64,000 bases of DNA from Hermetia illucens (GCF_905115235.1 NC_051849.1:165778091-165842090); one strand, 5' to 3'; numbered from the stretch's first letter, positions 1 through 10,774 are shown. The notes: generated by a model not told the origin, from the sequence alone. A program made the numbers and translations.

Positions 1-60
1 TTTTTTTCAGATTTTTCGGTTGGATAGGCTCTGAGAACGAGACCTATTACACTTTTTGAG
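1..60 (-). repeat. Fragment of the foldback (FB) repeat family
   Basis: The first bases carry the CAGATTTTTCGGTTG stretch, followed by a 'ctgagaacgag' segment. The same text recurs at 30355-30390 and, reverse-complemented, at 9495-9560. It is an internal piece of the dispersed repeat called FB here, cut by the window edge and joined on the right to a LINE relic. Confidence 0.6.
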
Positions 61-99
61 GGTTGGGTGACCTCTTCTCATATAGACACCTTTGGCAAA

Positions 100-655
100 C
101 TATTAGAGAGAAATATACAACAGACTGCTTGTTGTTGCGGAAGAGGAAGGAGGCCTGTCGGACAAATAATTCGGAGTCAACTGTCGACGCGGTCAGCATG
201 GTGACTGGTTTGGCTCAGGCTGCAATACAAGAAGGAAAATGATTGTAATTAATAGCCCTCGACGTCAAAAAATGCGTTCAATACTGCAAAATGAAAATCA
301 TCGAGGCACTCGACAAGCTACAGGCCCCGAAATACATTGTTTGCATTGTTATTGAGTTTCTCCTTGAGAGAAGACTTTACTGCGACTCAGACGATGGGCT
401 CAAAATATTCCCGACAACTTGCGAGGTGCCACAGGGTTCTGTCCTAGGTCCCTTGCTGTGGCTAGTTATGTATGATCTTGCGTTGACGCTACGCCTTCCG
501 GACAACGTGACAACAATTGGCTTGGTCGATAATATCAGAATAACAGTGGTCGTAAAGCATCGAGATGAGATCGAGATCTGCGCAAATAAAGTGATATGGG
601 AGATCAACTCCTGGTTGAGAAATTTTGACCTTTGACTTGCTAAACACAAATCACA
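100..655 (+). mobile_element. R1-like LINE reverse transcriptase relic
   Basis: Conceptual translation, shifting between frames, reads like the palm of an R1-clade non-LTR retrotransposon: a KLLER segment near 105, a STVDAV helix near 200, an LDVK..F segment (motif A region) near 265, then an open stretch 291-635 with VPQGSVLGPLLW, the conserved motif before the catalytic box. The YADD box has decayed to LVDN. Several frame changes and an in-frame stop show the copy is dead. It is cut at its 3' side by the SINE that starts at 664. R1 clade rather than Jockey is preferred from the VPQGSVLGPLLW..MYD pattern. Confidence 0.75.
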
Positions 656-663
656 AGTGTCAT

Positions 664-810
664 GGGTGCTCGGACAGCTGATTGGTTAGAGCACAAGGTT
701 GTCGTACGGAAAGTCGCGGTTCAAATCTCACTGGCGGCAGTGGGATTTGTATCATGGTTTGACGTCGGATACCAGTCGACTCAGCTGTGAATGAGTACCT
801 GAGTTAAGTC
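664..810 (+). repeat. tRNA-derived SINE, 5' part
   Basis: A box A-like CAGCTGATTGG (675-685) and a box B-like GGTTCAAATCTC (718-729) mark an internal RNA polymerase III promoter from a tRNA-derived head. The following body ('gtcggataccagtcgactcagctg' region) matches the copies at 7927, 26767, 48235 and 54104. The copy loses similarity near 805, so the 3' half and the ATT-rich tail are missing. It lies directly against an R1-like LINE relic. Confidence 0.8.
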
Positions 811-1139
811 ACAGTGTACTACGTGGGGAAGCGTTTACGGATCGAAGGTGAACTTAAATAGCGGGTTTCAAAAATATAATAATGCACTATTATTAACTTT
901 ATGTGAGCGGATATTGTAACGGAAAGTATTTCGAAGCCTAAATACCATATGTATGGACCAGCATAGCTTTTCGAAGGAACTCTTGAAGTGATTGCCCTTT
1001 TTGAACCAACCGCTTCGAAATTTACTAATAAAGGATTATCTTTTGATACGAAATGAAAAGAATCGATAATCCATTGTCGGGAATGGTAGAAAAACCAAGA
1101 TGGTGGAGAACTTTGAAAATATTATCGCTACACCAGAGT

Positions 1140-1273
1140 TGACCATATTTGTATTCGTAAATACGAATGCGAATATTTTCATATTCACACAAGCGAATAT
1201 GAATACGGGTGTATTCTTACTTCCGAGAGTTAGTACAAACGTATTCGTATTTACGGGTGTGAATATGAATTCT
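1140..1273. repeat. Low-complexity stretch of mirrored TATTCG/CGAATA words
   Basis: The words ATTCGTA, TACGAAT, GAATATGAATAC and GTATTC alternate on both strands, so the segment has many short internal inverted repeats, for example ATTCGTA-AA-TACGAAT near 1153. Both strands are open here simply because of the composition. It is the left flank of the RTE insertion at 1291. Confidence 0.6.
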
Positions 1274-1290
1274 ATTGGATTTACATCTTC
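1274..1290. repeat. Target-site duplication, left copy
   Basis: ATTGGATTTACATCTTC is found here and again at 4500-4516, immediately outside the RTE element. The 17-bp exact match brackets the insertion and defines both element ends. Confidence 0.85.
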
Positions 1291-1300
1291 TTCTTTTTCT

Positions 1301-2527
1301 TCAGCCTTTGTCCCGTTCACAAGCGGGGTCGGCTCGTCGTGATCGGCTTCGCCATTTGGCTCTATCGAATGCCTGATCTGGGTGCAATATCGAGGCTTTC
1401 AAATCCCCATCCAGCGTATCAAGCCACCGTTGCTTAGGTCTGCCTTTTGGTCGTTTACCATCGACTTCGATGTTCAGACCAATCTTTGCAAGTGAATTCT
1501 CGTTTGCACGAATTGCGTGACCATACCATCGAAGACGCCTCTCTCGCAACTTTTCCACTATCGGTGCAACCCCATAACGATCGCGGATATCCTCATTCCG
1601 GATGTGATCTAAACGTGTGACGTCACTAGTCCAACGTAGCATCTTCGTCTCCATTACCGCAAGACGCCGTTCATTGTCTTTTATGGTCGGCCAACACTCA
1701 GAACCATAGAGGGCGACTGGACGGACGACATTGCGGTAAATTTTAGATTTGAGACGTTCGTTGATACGTCGATCACAAAGGACACCAGTTGCGGAACGCC
1801 ACTTCATCCAGGTTGCGTTAATGCGTGAAGCAATTTCATAACGCAGCTCTCCATTGGCTGATAGCGTTGACCCGAGGTATTTAAATCTCTCAGTTCTGGG
1901 CAGATCACTGCCGCTGACAGTGATTGTGCCTGTTTCATGGGGATCGGTCGTCAAAAATTCAGTTTTGTTTAAATTCAATCTGAGACCGTGTTGTATGAGG
2001 CGATCATTCCATTTTTGAACAAGTTGCTCGAGATCATTTTTGCTATCAGATGCTAGGAAAACATCATCTGCATAAAGCAGTGTGTAGGACGCTGGACGTT
2101 GGATATCCCGTGCGACGGTGTCCATAACAAGGACAAAGAGGAGTGGTGAGAGGGCAATTCCTTGATGAACTCCAACAGAGACACGAAGCGGTTTTGATAC
2201 ACCCGCCATACTTCGAACTTTACTTTTCGGATCGTGGTAGAGCAATTGAACCCAGCGCACGAGTTCTTCTGGCACGAAGTGTTGTCGTAAAGCATACCAG
2301 ATGAGTTCGTGTGGTACACGGTCAAACGCTTTCTCTAGATCCAGAAAGGCAATGTAAAGAGGGCGATGCTTCTCACGGTATTTCTCCATGAGTAACCGCG
2401 CAGCGTGTATTGCGTCAGTAGTTCGGCAGTTCTTGACAAATCCGGCTTGATTCACGGTTATTTCAACGATTTCGCGAATACGGTTGTCAAGAATACGGTT
2501 GTCAAGAATGCGTTCAAAAATCTTCAT
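1301..2527 (-). CDS. RTE-1 reverse transcriptase, palm to C-terminus
   Basis: 408 residues, overlapping the upstream half by 4 nt. Visible blocks: AFLDLEKAFDRVPHELIW (motif A with catalytic Asp), GVHQGIALSPLLF, LLYADDVFLASD (catalytic YADD), then KYLGSTLSANG and a thumb/C-terminal region ending in GRPKQRWLDTL. These are typical of RTE elements. The ATG used (MKIFERIL) is internal to the ancestral single ORF, so an independent protein is unlikely. Both catalytic motifs are intact, so this copy may have been active shortly before the frame was lost. Confidence 0.85.
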   Translation of the reverse strand: MKIFERILDNRILDNRIREIVEITVNQAGFVKNCRTTDAIHAARLLMEKYREKHRPLYIAFLDLEKAFDRVPHELIWYALRQHFVPEELVRWVQLLYHDPKSKVRSMAGVSKPLRVSVGVHQGIALSPLLFVLVMDTVARDIQRPASYTLLYADDVFLASDSKNDLEQLVQKWNDRLIQHGLRLNLNKTEFLTTDPHETGTITVSGSDLPRTERFKYLGSTLSANGELRYEIASRINATWMKWRSATGVLCDRRINERLKSKIYRNVVRPVALYGSECWPTIKDNERRLAVMETKMLRWTSDVTRLDHIRNEDIRDRYGVAPIVEKLRERRLRWYGHAIRANENSLAKIGLNIEVDGKRPKGRPKQRWLDTLDGDLKASILHPDQAFDRAKWRSRSRRADPACERDKG

Positions 2528-4314
2528 GGTATGGGAAAGTAACCGGATCGGACGGTAATTTCAACATTCTGCTGGGCTACCTTTTTTTTCCATATTGGAA
2601 CGGTGGTACTTTCTTGGCAGTCAGATGGTGTTCTTCCTTCCTGAATAACCCGGTTAAAGAATTCACTGAGCCACAGTGTTGGGTCCCAGCTCTTCGCTTT
2701 CCAGAGCTCAGATGCGATGTCGTCAGGTCCTGTTGCTTTCCCCGATTTCATTTGTTTTATTGCCTCCTCGACTTCAGTTGCGCTGACTGGTGGAATTGCT
2801 CCAAATGTCGGCAATGATTGTGGAAGTGGAGGATGAGCAAATTCTTCAGTTGAAATCTGCTCGAAGTATTCTCGCCATCTATCCGTTGCGGCTCGATGGT
2901 TGGTAAGCAAAGTACCGTTCTTGTCATTAACACAACAGAAGTGTTCGATATCCTGTGTGCGTTCATCACGGCTTTTAGCAAGTCGATACAGATCTCTCTC
3001 GCCATCCCGAGTGTCCAGTTTATCGTAAAGATTTTTGAAATGGTTCGCTCGGGTGACAGCGACCGCTTTCTTTGCTTCCCGGTTGGCATTCTTATAAATT
3101 TGCCAATTAGCAGGCGTTTTATCGTCGAGAAATTTGTGGTAGAGGCGTTTCTTTTCACGGACCTTTATTTCAACATCATCATTCCAAAGCCAAGTATCTC
3201 GGTTGATGTACCGCTTACCCGGCTTGGTGACCCCGAGGGTTGCAGAGGCCGCTTTGTGGATCGTGTCTTTCATTTGGTTCCATGATTCTTCCACATTCGT
3301 AATGGTTGGCAATCGTATGAGTGAGACCGTTTCTTCTTTCTTCTCACCAAATCGCCACCATTTAATGCGCGGCGGGCCAGTGCGTTCTCCACGCCGTTTT
3401 ATCGGCGGCTTAATTCGCAGGACAGCAATCAACGGCCGATGTTGAGGTGCGATGGTTTCATAGGGAACGACTTTGCAATCAATGACAGTGGTAAAATGTT
3501 GGCGTCTTATGAGAATATAGTCGATTTGCGTTTTATTGTTCCCACTATAAAATGTGGGAAGATGAGACAATCGTTTGATGAACCATGTATTCATAAGTAC
3601 AAGGTCATGGGTGTCCGCAAAATCGATTATACGCTCGCCACCTTCATTGCGCGCTCCGAACCCCTTTCCCCCATGGCACCTGCTACCGTCTGCCTTTTCA
3701 CCCACATGACCATTAAGGTCGCCGGCAATGATTATGTAATCGTCAGCAGGCACGTGACAAGTCTTTTCATCGAGAAGTTGCCAGAAGACATCTTTCTCGG
3801 TATCAGGTCGTCCTGTCTGTGGTGCATACGCGGTGAAGAAGTGAATAGTGCGATCAGCTGATATAATGGTGAGCTTCATCAGCCGATCATCAAATCGTTC
3901 GACTTCTTTAATGGCATCACGGAAACCTTCTGAGATGGCAATGCCAACACCATATTGAGTGTGTGGGTTACCAAAATAGAGAAGTTTGTAGCCATTTTTA
4001 CCGCGTTCGCGTTCAATGTCGCAGCTTTTGGAACCAGACCATCGGGTTTCTTGCAAAGCGCAGATGTCAATGCATCTTTTCCGAAGGGCTCTTGCGAGTT
4101 CCTCCGTCTTTCCAGTTAGGGTACCAACATTTAGCGTGCAGACACGTATTTGTTTTGCTCGTTGTGTGCGGACTAACTTGCTTACGTCCTGACGCCGTCC
4201 ATGCGTCGAGAACCCTTGCCCATTTCTCGACAGGACCGGGGCCCGTCCTGCCGCGTCGACTGAGGTGGACGCCCTAGCATTTCTCCGAGGCTTGTGACTT
4301 AATCCAATCATCAT
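2524..4314 (-). CDS. RTE-1 endonuclease plus N-terminal reverse transcriptase
   Basis: 596 residues. The endonuclease covers roughly residues 55-300 and shows the expected blocks: NVGTLTGK at the start, LQETRWSGSK (catalytic Glu), GDLNGHVGE, QIDYIL and the terminal HRPL block. It nicks the target to prime reverse transcription. The reverse transcriptase begins near residue 520 with GKATGPDDIASELW. The frame then runs out into an unrelated tail (SGYFPIP) just after TVPIWKKK, because of the homopolymer frame change. The next frame reads NYRPIRLLSHT after one TGA and joins the downstream half. This is a LINE protein, not a host gene. Confidence 0.85.
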   Translation of the reverse strand: MMIGLSHKPRRNARASTSVDAAGRAPVLSRNGQGFSTHGRRQDVSKLVRTQRAKQIRVCTLNVGTLTGKTEELARALRKRCIDICALQETRWSGSKSCDIERERGKNGYKLLYFGNPHTQYGVGIAISEGFRDAIKEVERFDDRLMKLTIISADRTIHFFTAYAPQTGRPDTEKDVFWQLLDEKTCHVPADDYIIIAGDLNGHVGEKADGSRCHGGKGFGARNEGGERIIDFADTHDLVLMNTWFIKRLSHLPTFYSGNNKTQIDYILIRRQHFTTVIDCKVVPYETIAPQHRPLIAVLRIKPPIKRRGERTGPPRIKWWRFGEKKEETVSLIRLPTITNVEESWNQMKDTIHKAASATLGVTKPGKRYINRDTWLWNDDVEIKVREKKRLYHKFLDDKTPANWQIYKNANREAKKAVAVTRANHFKNLYDKLDTRDGERDLYRLAKSRDERTQDIEHFCCVNDKNGTLLTNHRAATDRWREYFEQISTEEFAHPPLPQSLPTFGAIPPVSATEVEEAIKQMKSGKATGPDDIASELWKAKSWDPTLWLSEFFNRVIQEGRTPSDCQESTTVPIWKKKVAQQNVEITVRSGYFPIP

Positions 4315-4499
4315 GTTTGTAACGACATTCTATGCATTTTCTTGGTCGACCTGTCGCGGGGCCTGTCACCAAGAGAGATCAGGTAGGATTTAGCATAGTA
4401 GAATAACTCCAACTATACTCTATTTATCTCTTTCCCAAGCCCAGGTAAAGGAGGAGGGTTTGAGGCAACGTACTCTGTACTATCCTCAGTAAAACAAAA

Positions 4500-4516
4500 A
4501 TTGGATTTACATCTTC
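4500..4516. repeat. Target-site duplication, right copy
   Basis: Exact second copy of ATTGGATTTACATCTTC next to the 5' end of RTE-1. The pre-insertion site would read straight from the low-complexity stretch at 1140-1273 into 4517. Confidence 0.85.
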
Positions 4517-6262
4517 AAGTCGAAATACTAATTCTTTTGGATTGAAATGTTAGTATTCACCTGGATAGCGAATATTAGCGTCTTAATATTTTGATCTTTC
4601 TGTACGTATGTATGGAGGGGTCCGATTTAATATCCAATAAGAAAATTAAAAGACGTTGCTGGTGTAAACAAAAAAGTATGTATATTTAAACTTGAAAAAT
4701 ATTGCCAAGTCAAAAGAATTGTTTTGTGAAGAGAAAATATTTGAAAGTGAAGATATCTTCAGCCTCAATATCTAAAGAAGTCGGGAAATCGGTGGCACGG
4801 CGCTTCAGGTATGAAAGGTTTTGTTTGCTTCTTCTGTGAGTATATTTGAGTGCAGAACTATCCCAATTGTAAGTAGCACTTTCAATATGGTCTGCATTTT
4901 AAGAAAAGCGGGGATTTCGTCGGATTTATTTATTATTTTCTTTTTACTGTTCTTGCCATTGAATTTTTTGTTTGTTATTGAAATAAGTTGATTCTTAGAG
5001 AGAGACGGAGACATCCCGTGATTAATAAAATATAACTTACTTCGCGTTAACCGTTTTCGCTTTTCAACAATAGCTTTTCTTAACATCTAGCACTTTATCA
5101 TAAAAGTTAATAAAATTATTCTGGTTTAGATATTTATTGTACACTATTTTTTTTCTTTCTCATCAATTGAGGGGTTCTGGGTCATTGATTATATCCACTT
5201 CCGCTCCAAAATGGATTTAATTCCGCTTATAACATCCCCGTGCTAAAATACTTAATTGAATGTGGAAAAAATCCAGCGACTTACTGAGAATGAATGAATC
5301 AATACGGCGCACATACATTCTATACGGGGACATCCCATGCCGGGGAAATCTACTTTGGACAAATAAGTAAAAAGGTATTCCCATAATTAAAACGTAGTTC
5401 ACGATATTAGTTTTGGGTACCCTTCTTTGGAAATAATCATATTTAAATTAAGGGCTACCATAGAAATTTTAAAAAAATCATCTTTTTTTGAATGCCCTAA
5501 CATCTTCGGAATGACATATTCAAAGTATTGAGATGGGAAAAATATCTAAATACTTTTATTTTGAATTTTAGCCCAACTAATCTTTATCCAATGCGAACAT
5601 AGCGGAAAACTCAGACGCGTTTTACAATACAATGCATATTTTTTTCATTTAGTAAATATAATAGTTTTGGGATGACTTTTGTCGAAAGCAGTGGATGTGT
5701 TTTTTAAATACATCTCTTTTTGCAATAATTAGCATTTTGGGAAAACGTTTGCGCTTTTCTAGCTATGTATGTGTATAATCGAAAAAACATTTCTCTCTTC
5801 ACTGTAAATTGAAAATTGATTCCACCGCGGGACTTTGAAAAAAGAAAGCGTCGTTGGAAAAAACCAGTGTAGCCGCCATTTTTGTCCGCGTGGCTTTTGA
5901 AAAGAGTAATTTGTACATATTATCATATGTACAATTAAGACCCCTTATCAGAATATGTATTTACTTCATTGTACTGCTAAAAAAACCCAAAATACGCTTA
6001 CCATCAGAAAAATCGTCAACTTATAAAGAAAAAGTAAATACATTTATCTCCGATATTCAACATCTCTAAAATAAGATAGGAGATATGGTTAGTAGTTTGA
6101 TCTTTATTGCAATTGACGAAAATGGAATCCCGGAATAACAGCGTCAGTCATTACATCCTTTAAAAGTACTTCCTAAGCAATCTTGTAAAAAACCCGACAT
6201 CTAGAGTTCCTAGATTCAGTATCTACTTGGATTAAAAGTGAAAATTGCTTATAACTAATATG
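4517..6262. other. Spacer without recognised genes
   Basis: AT-rich unassigned DNA. The only recognisable piece is an FB terminal fragment (GCTTCAGGTATGAAAGG) at about 4803-4850. Short open frames at 4805-5086 (-), 5217-5402 (-) and 5854-6069 (+) have no protein signature that I know and look like chance frames. Confidence 0.5.
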
Positions 6263-6343
6263 TTGCCCTTACTAGGGATTTACCCTACTTTAAAGTAGGG
6301 TATTCCTACTGAAAAGTAGGGTAAATCCCTAGGAAGAGCAACG
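6263..6343. repeat. 81-bp palindrome with 30-bp arms
   Basis: Left arm 6263-6292 and right arm 6314-6343 are reverse complements at 28 of 30 positions, separated by 21 nt. The arms begin and end with GTTGC/GCAAC. Nested inside the left half is a perfect 22-bp palindrome centred on TTTAAA, made of TACCCTACTTT and its complement. It could be a small hairpin-type transposon remnant, an extruding cruciform, or an inverted tandem of a 30-bp unit. No second copy was seen in the window. Confidence 0.9.
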
Positions 6344-6949
6344 TATTCCCTGAGTTAAATAGTTCCAAATGTGTGTTCTAATGGCTTTTAATGGCATATG
6401 ATGATCTCTTTTTATGGGGGGATTCTTTTCGTAAAACTTTCACGTATTACGACTTGAAAATTTAAAAGCATATCTACATCCTATTCAATGATCAATTCAA
6501 TTCGTCAAACTTTTAAGAGGAATATCCTTTGAAAGCACAAGAAATGATAATAAGATTCAATTCGTTTATTAACACAATATATCCTAATTCTTCGATTTGC
6601 TTTGAGATATGAACGTTAAAAAACACCCTATTCCCAAAAAATGGCAACATAATGTCTGCCCTAGCTGATAGATAAAATATATTTTCGAGGCCCTGGTCAT
6701 AAAAATACAGAACCCGACTCGAAAATTAGAAAAAAAAAGTTTTAGCTTGTTCTAATCTTATAATTTCTAATTTCTACAAGGTCCGCGCCTACATTTTAAA
6801 GAAGTTTCACAGGAATTATGAATATTTATAAGGTATGAAATAATGAGATTAGGAAATGAAGAAATTATTTGTTTTAGATTGCTTTTTGTTAACTTTTACA
6901 GACGAGCTTACGACTTTTTCTCGAACATTTTGTATGGCAATAATTGAAC
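6344..6949. other. Spacer, nothing recognised
   Basis: AT-rich sequence without convincing coding capacity, repeats shared with the rest of the window, or RNA gene signals. Confidence 0.5.
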
Positions 6950-7080
6950 AACACAATGCTGACCACATTGCCTTCAACAGTCTACTGTAGTGTACCGTTA
7001 CGGTCTTAAATGAAGTGCTCTAACACACTTCAAGGCCTAGATCCAATATGGATTGTTGCGTCAACGATTATATAATAATT
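6950..7080 (+). repeat. SINE, 3' part
   Basis: Matches the 3' half of the full-length SINE at 48235-48530: the 'caatgctgaccacattgcc' start, the 'gtgtaccgttacggtctt' block, the paired 'tgctctaacacacttcaagg' block, and an ATT-type tail (tatataataatt). The pol III head is absent. Confidence 0.8.
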
Positions 7081-7599
7081 TTGGACGCTGGTAAATAGTT
7101 TTGCTTAATCAAGCTAAACAAAGCATTAGCGCAATTAATTGCTTCTGAAAGGAAGGGCGTAATGTTCAATTCCTCGTCCTCGGAATCGTCTGTCAATGAA
7201 CTTAACTTTTGGTCAATAATGTCCTCATTCTATTTTTCGACCCGAGCTCCCGTTGCTTCCCACCAGAACAAGGCATTCTTGCATTGTGTATTGTGCCATT
7301 CGAAAAAAAAAACTTATGATCTTCCTGATCCAGAAGTTCGAAGCGATTCCGTAGTACCTGGTTACTATTCTAATGCTCAGAATATTTGCTCAGAATAAAT
7401 CTTTCCCGGCTGAATTCATGACAGTGCTATCTGCACATTGGTCTAAACTTTCTTCCAACTCGATTGCAGTACAGCCTGAGATAAAAGCGGATCTAATGTT
7501 AATCAGCGAATAATACACCCTGGACCCAACCCCATGGCATCCCAACTTATTACGACGAACCAGTTTCAATGGATTCAGGATGGCGCCCGAGGGGATGGC

Positions 7600-9060
7600 T
7601 TTGTCTGGATTTGATGCTTAATGATAACGCTTTCCAGCGACTATAGCTGCCCAGGCTGCAAAGGAAGCATTCAAGACTACGTGCCACAAGTGTTGGTGGC
7701 ATTAGCGGACGCGTTACCAATTCTGGAAAATTTTAAGGTGAATAACTATCAATATATCACGTTAGAAAAAATAAGAAAGCACCAGGACCCGAGGGTATTC
7801 CGGCAAAGTTGCATAAGCTGGTGTTCCACCATCGGCGGGACCTACTACCCGGTGCATTCAATATTTCCCCAAATAGAGGCAATTTTTCTTGTCGCAGTGT
7901 TAAGCCTGACGCTAATAATGAGACCCGTGACTGGATGTCGGATATCAGTCGACTCAGCTGTGAATGAGTACCTGAGTCAAATCAGGGTAATAATCCCGGT
8001 CGAGCGCAATACTGACCACATTGCCTCTTATAGTGTATTATAGTGTACCGTTACGGTCTTGAATGAAGTGCTCTAACACACTTCAAGGCCCTGATCCAAT
8101 ACGGATTGTTGCGCTAACGATCATTATTATTAAAAGAGACCCTGAACTGCAGTGTATATACCGATTATTCTGAATGCTTCATGCAGTCGGGAAAGTGCTC
8201 GAAAAACAGTAGATTGGAAGAAGTTGCGCAACTGGGGACTTATCCCCAGGAGTTCGGCTTTAGAACAAGGAGATACCTGATGGGTGTTCCCGTGAAGGTG
8301 GTGGATGCTATTTTTCGAACTGAGGCACAGACCGGTTGATGGCTACTCCTCATAAGGATTAATGTCAGAAATGCCTTCAATTCCGTAAAATTGCAGATAT
8401 GCTTGTCACTCTAGGAAATTCATTTCACATGCCGGGCTACTTTTCGCACACATTAGGCGATTATCTGAGAGACTGCTCCTGCTCCATGAGACCAGAAGGC
8501 CAGAGGAGGGTGAAAATCATGTCTTAGATAGCACAGGGACCAATTCTAGGGCCCGACCTAAATCTACTAAAACTCGGAATGCCAAAAAAGTCGAACATAC
8601 TGTTAAATAAGCACAAAGCAATTTGGCATATTGATGTGGTGAATAAACGCATCGATATCGGTTTATTGTTTCAGCCTGCACTAGAAAACTAAAAAGAAAA
8701 TACCGATCCTGCGCCCCTTACTGGTCGACGACATTATTAAAGAGTCGAAATCAATGGTTAAGTACGTTGATTGATCCGTGGGTCGAAGATGAACCTTTTC
8801 GATTAAATCAAAGCAGCAGCGAATAAACCAACAGCTGAAATTTTGACCTTAAATCGGCTGAGAAGAAACGTTCAGGATCCTTCCATTTGCACAAGACTTC
8901 TTTTCATGTATGCAACGCTGTCGATTTTCTTCTACGGCACGCAGATTTGGTATGAAACACCTGACAAGGGGGTGTATCGCAATTGCCTAGTGCAAATTCA
9001 GAGACGGGAAGCCTTGAAATGGTGTCTGCCTACTGCGTTGTCTTAAAATCGTTAGTAAAT
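7600..9060 (+). mobile_element. R1-like LINE reverse transcriptase relic, split by a SINE
   Basis: Frame-shifted translation gives the ordered blocks of an R1-type RT: a KAPGPEGIPAKLHKL-like start near 7775, LLPGAFN near 7840, then after the SINE an AGKVLE segment near 8190, QEFGFRTR near 8250, NVRNAFNS (motif A) near 8365, and the thumb region 8843-9046 (open, with LLFMYATLSIFFYGTQIW as in R1 thumbs). Many frame changes and stops show it is old. The SINE at 7927-8135 interrupts it, with a 7-bp duplication. Confidence 0.75.
7927..8135 (+). repeat. SINE, 5'-truncated, inserted in a LINE
   Basis: About 209 bp, matching the body and tail of the full-length SINE, ending in an ATT-rich tail. GAGACCC occurs on both sides (7920-7926 and 8136-8142), a 7-bp target duplication. 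The LINE reading resumes directly after it. Confidence 0.85.
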
Positions 9061-9164
9061 TTCTTAAACTTCGTGTCAAGGAGCCTAAAACTATTTACAA
9101 GTGCAAAGTAAGTAACTCAGGGGAGGTGGTTACAAATGAAGACGGACAATGTAATAAGGACGAC

Positions 9165-9650
9165 GTCGATCTTATTTTTAAGGTTTTATGTGAAACAAAA
9201 TCTTGTTAGAATCGAGTCGATGTCTGTCTGTCTATCACATTCGATTGATTAGGAAACGGCTGGACCGATTGTCAGGAAATTTGGTAACAGCGTGTGGTCT
9301 GTGATTCTAGTGGCGTCATTTTGTCTTGAGTTTAAGGGGGGTTCCCCATACATGCGAAAGGGAGGTGCAACGTTTTTTTTACAGAATATGGTCATGTGGG
9401 GTATCATATGAAAGTGTTCAATTAGTACTTTTCAAAACTGGCCCCATCTTTCATATCGAAAGAAATGTGCTGGAGTGAGAGCTCAGAATATGATCTCCAA
9501 AAAGTGTAACAGGCCTTGATCTCAGAACCTACCCAACCGAAAAATCTGAAAAAAATCAGTGGTGTACGCCTACATCTCGTTCCGAAATCTGCACAAATAA
9601 AGTTAATAATAGCACATTAGCATATTTTGAAATTTTAATGGGAAACTTTT
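9165..9650 (+). repeat. FB repeat fragment
   Basis: Contains the family landmarks in order: 'aaggttttatgtgaaacaaaa', a (TGTC)n run, the 'aaacggctggaccgatt' block, a 'ccccatacatgcgaaag' block, 'ctacccaaccgaaaaatctga' and 'aataaagttaataatag'. The inner segment is recognisable but both termini are missing. Confidence 0.65.
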
Positions 9651-9964
9651 CTTAAAATCATCCTAGAAGTACAAAATTTGACACAAGTATAAAGGATAGC
9701 ATAACTTTGAAAAGTTTGTAGGAAATTTAATTATTATTAACAAATTATAGAAGGTAAGACTTTTATATTTTATGTGTATATTTCATGAATTCTAAAACGT
9801 GAAAGACGTCATCATCATGTCAATTCATCAAAACCACAACAAAGTGAGCTCATATGAATGGGGGGATCGCAGGCAAACATTTCATTTTATTTTTCTAATC
9901 ATTTATAAACCAATCATCAATTACTCGATTGCATACGATTAATTTACATACATAGGTGTATGTA

Positions 9965-10345
9965 TGTATATGTTTTTTTTTTTTATTTATTTTTTTTTTT
10001 ATAGATGGAGGTGGAAATCTTAGAAAAACGCTGCTGCGCCAGGTTGCAGCAGTGTGTGGGATTCACATCCACTAAAACCACCCCCACTCTTCCGCCCCTC
10101 CCCGCGGGACCACCGTGAAGTATTACTTCGCGAGGGAGGCTCTGGTTCGCTATACCAGCTCGTCCATGTCACGTCTCCGTTGCGCCGCCTTCCGAGCTCG
10201 ATCCAACTCCAGGAGTTTTGTCTGCACCACGGCTACTGCCTCATTTACCGCCATCCAGTTTTCCTCCGACTTCAACAACTCTTCCACCAGGTATGTATAT
10301 GTATAGTTTTCGATAATAGTCAATGTTTGTTTGATTAGGGGGAGC
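9965..10345 (-). mobile_element. LINE ORF1-like fragment next to a T-rich run
   Basis: A T-rich tract (9971-10002) leads into a segment that recurs, diverged, at 13450-13850 ('ccactaaaaccacccccac', 'gtgaagtattacttcgcgag'). On the - strand 10150-10347 encodes a short Lys/Arg/Glu-rich helix-forming peptide (LVEELLKSEENW, then RARKAAQRRRD), suggestive of a LINE ORF1 or spacer peptide. Assignment to a particular LINE is not possible from sequence alone. Confidence 0.4.
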
Positions 10346-10774
10346 ATAATATCTATGTCTCTAATATGTACTTACGTCTTGTAGGAATGAATATTTTGGT
10401 ATTTTAGCCATGTATGAATGGAAAAATGTGCGTAGAAAGTTTCGCACATAAGATGAACACTTTGGATATAAAGGTTACCCAAAGCGCCAGGATCCGGTAT
10501 TCCGACTTGTTCTTTTGTGCAATGGGATTCATCGACAACGCAGATACAGGGGAGCTTTCTACGGACAACAGCTGTCAGAAAGAAGCTGAGGAGCGCTGAC
10601 AGATGGAATCATTTTGCGCATTATGTTGCGAAGGAAATGGAGCTCGACTGATGGGGACTGGATAGCAAGGGTTTTTTTTAACTAACAATTCCCTTCCTGC
10701 CCTGTCTTCTGTATGTCTGTACTGTATTTATTTCGTACTGCCGAAAATCTCCAGGTGTAAGTAGAAATTGTGCT
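10346..10774. other. Unassigned spacer
   Basis: A + frame at 10414-10599 has no recognisable motif. No repeat partner was found elsewhere in the window. Confidence 0.4.

Larger units (their letters stand above)
1291..4499 (-). mobile_element. Near-complete RTE-clade LINE (RTE-1)
   Basis: A 3.2-kb element inserted on the - strand and flanked by a perfect 17-bp target duplication. Its coding part is an apurinic-type endonuclease followed by a reverse transcriptase, the standard RTE layout. The 3' end is a short GAAGAAAAAGAA tail rather than poly(A), which fits the RTE clade. The reading frame is interrupted once, near 2524-2590, where an 8-T homopolymer (A run on the coding strand) coincides with a frame change and a TGA sits where related elements have a sense codon. 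The exact duplication and nearly intact frame suggest a fairly recent insertion. Internally deleted remnants of the same family lie 3' of three forkhead genes (27440, 54730, 62960). Confidence 0.9.

Noticed and set aside
664-740. tRNA gene with box A and box B
   Set aside because: No acceptor or anticodon stem of proper length, and the same head occurs at several places followed by a common non-tRNA body: it is a SINE head.
1036-1342. Overlapping + and - frames rich in Asn/Thr/Phe/Val
   Set aside because: They result from the mirrored TATTCG words; both strands are open because of composition.
2896-3861. Open frames on the + strand over the RTE-1 endonuclease/RT
   Set aside because: They are antisense to a clear LINE ORF and carry no motif of their own.
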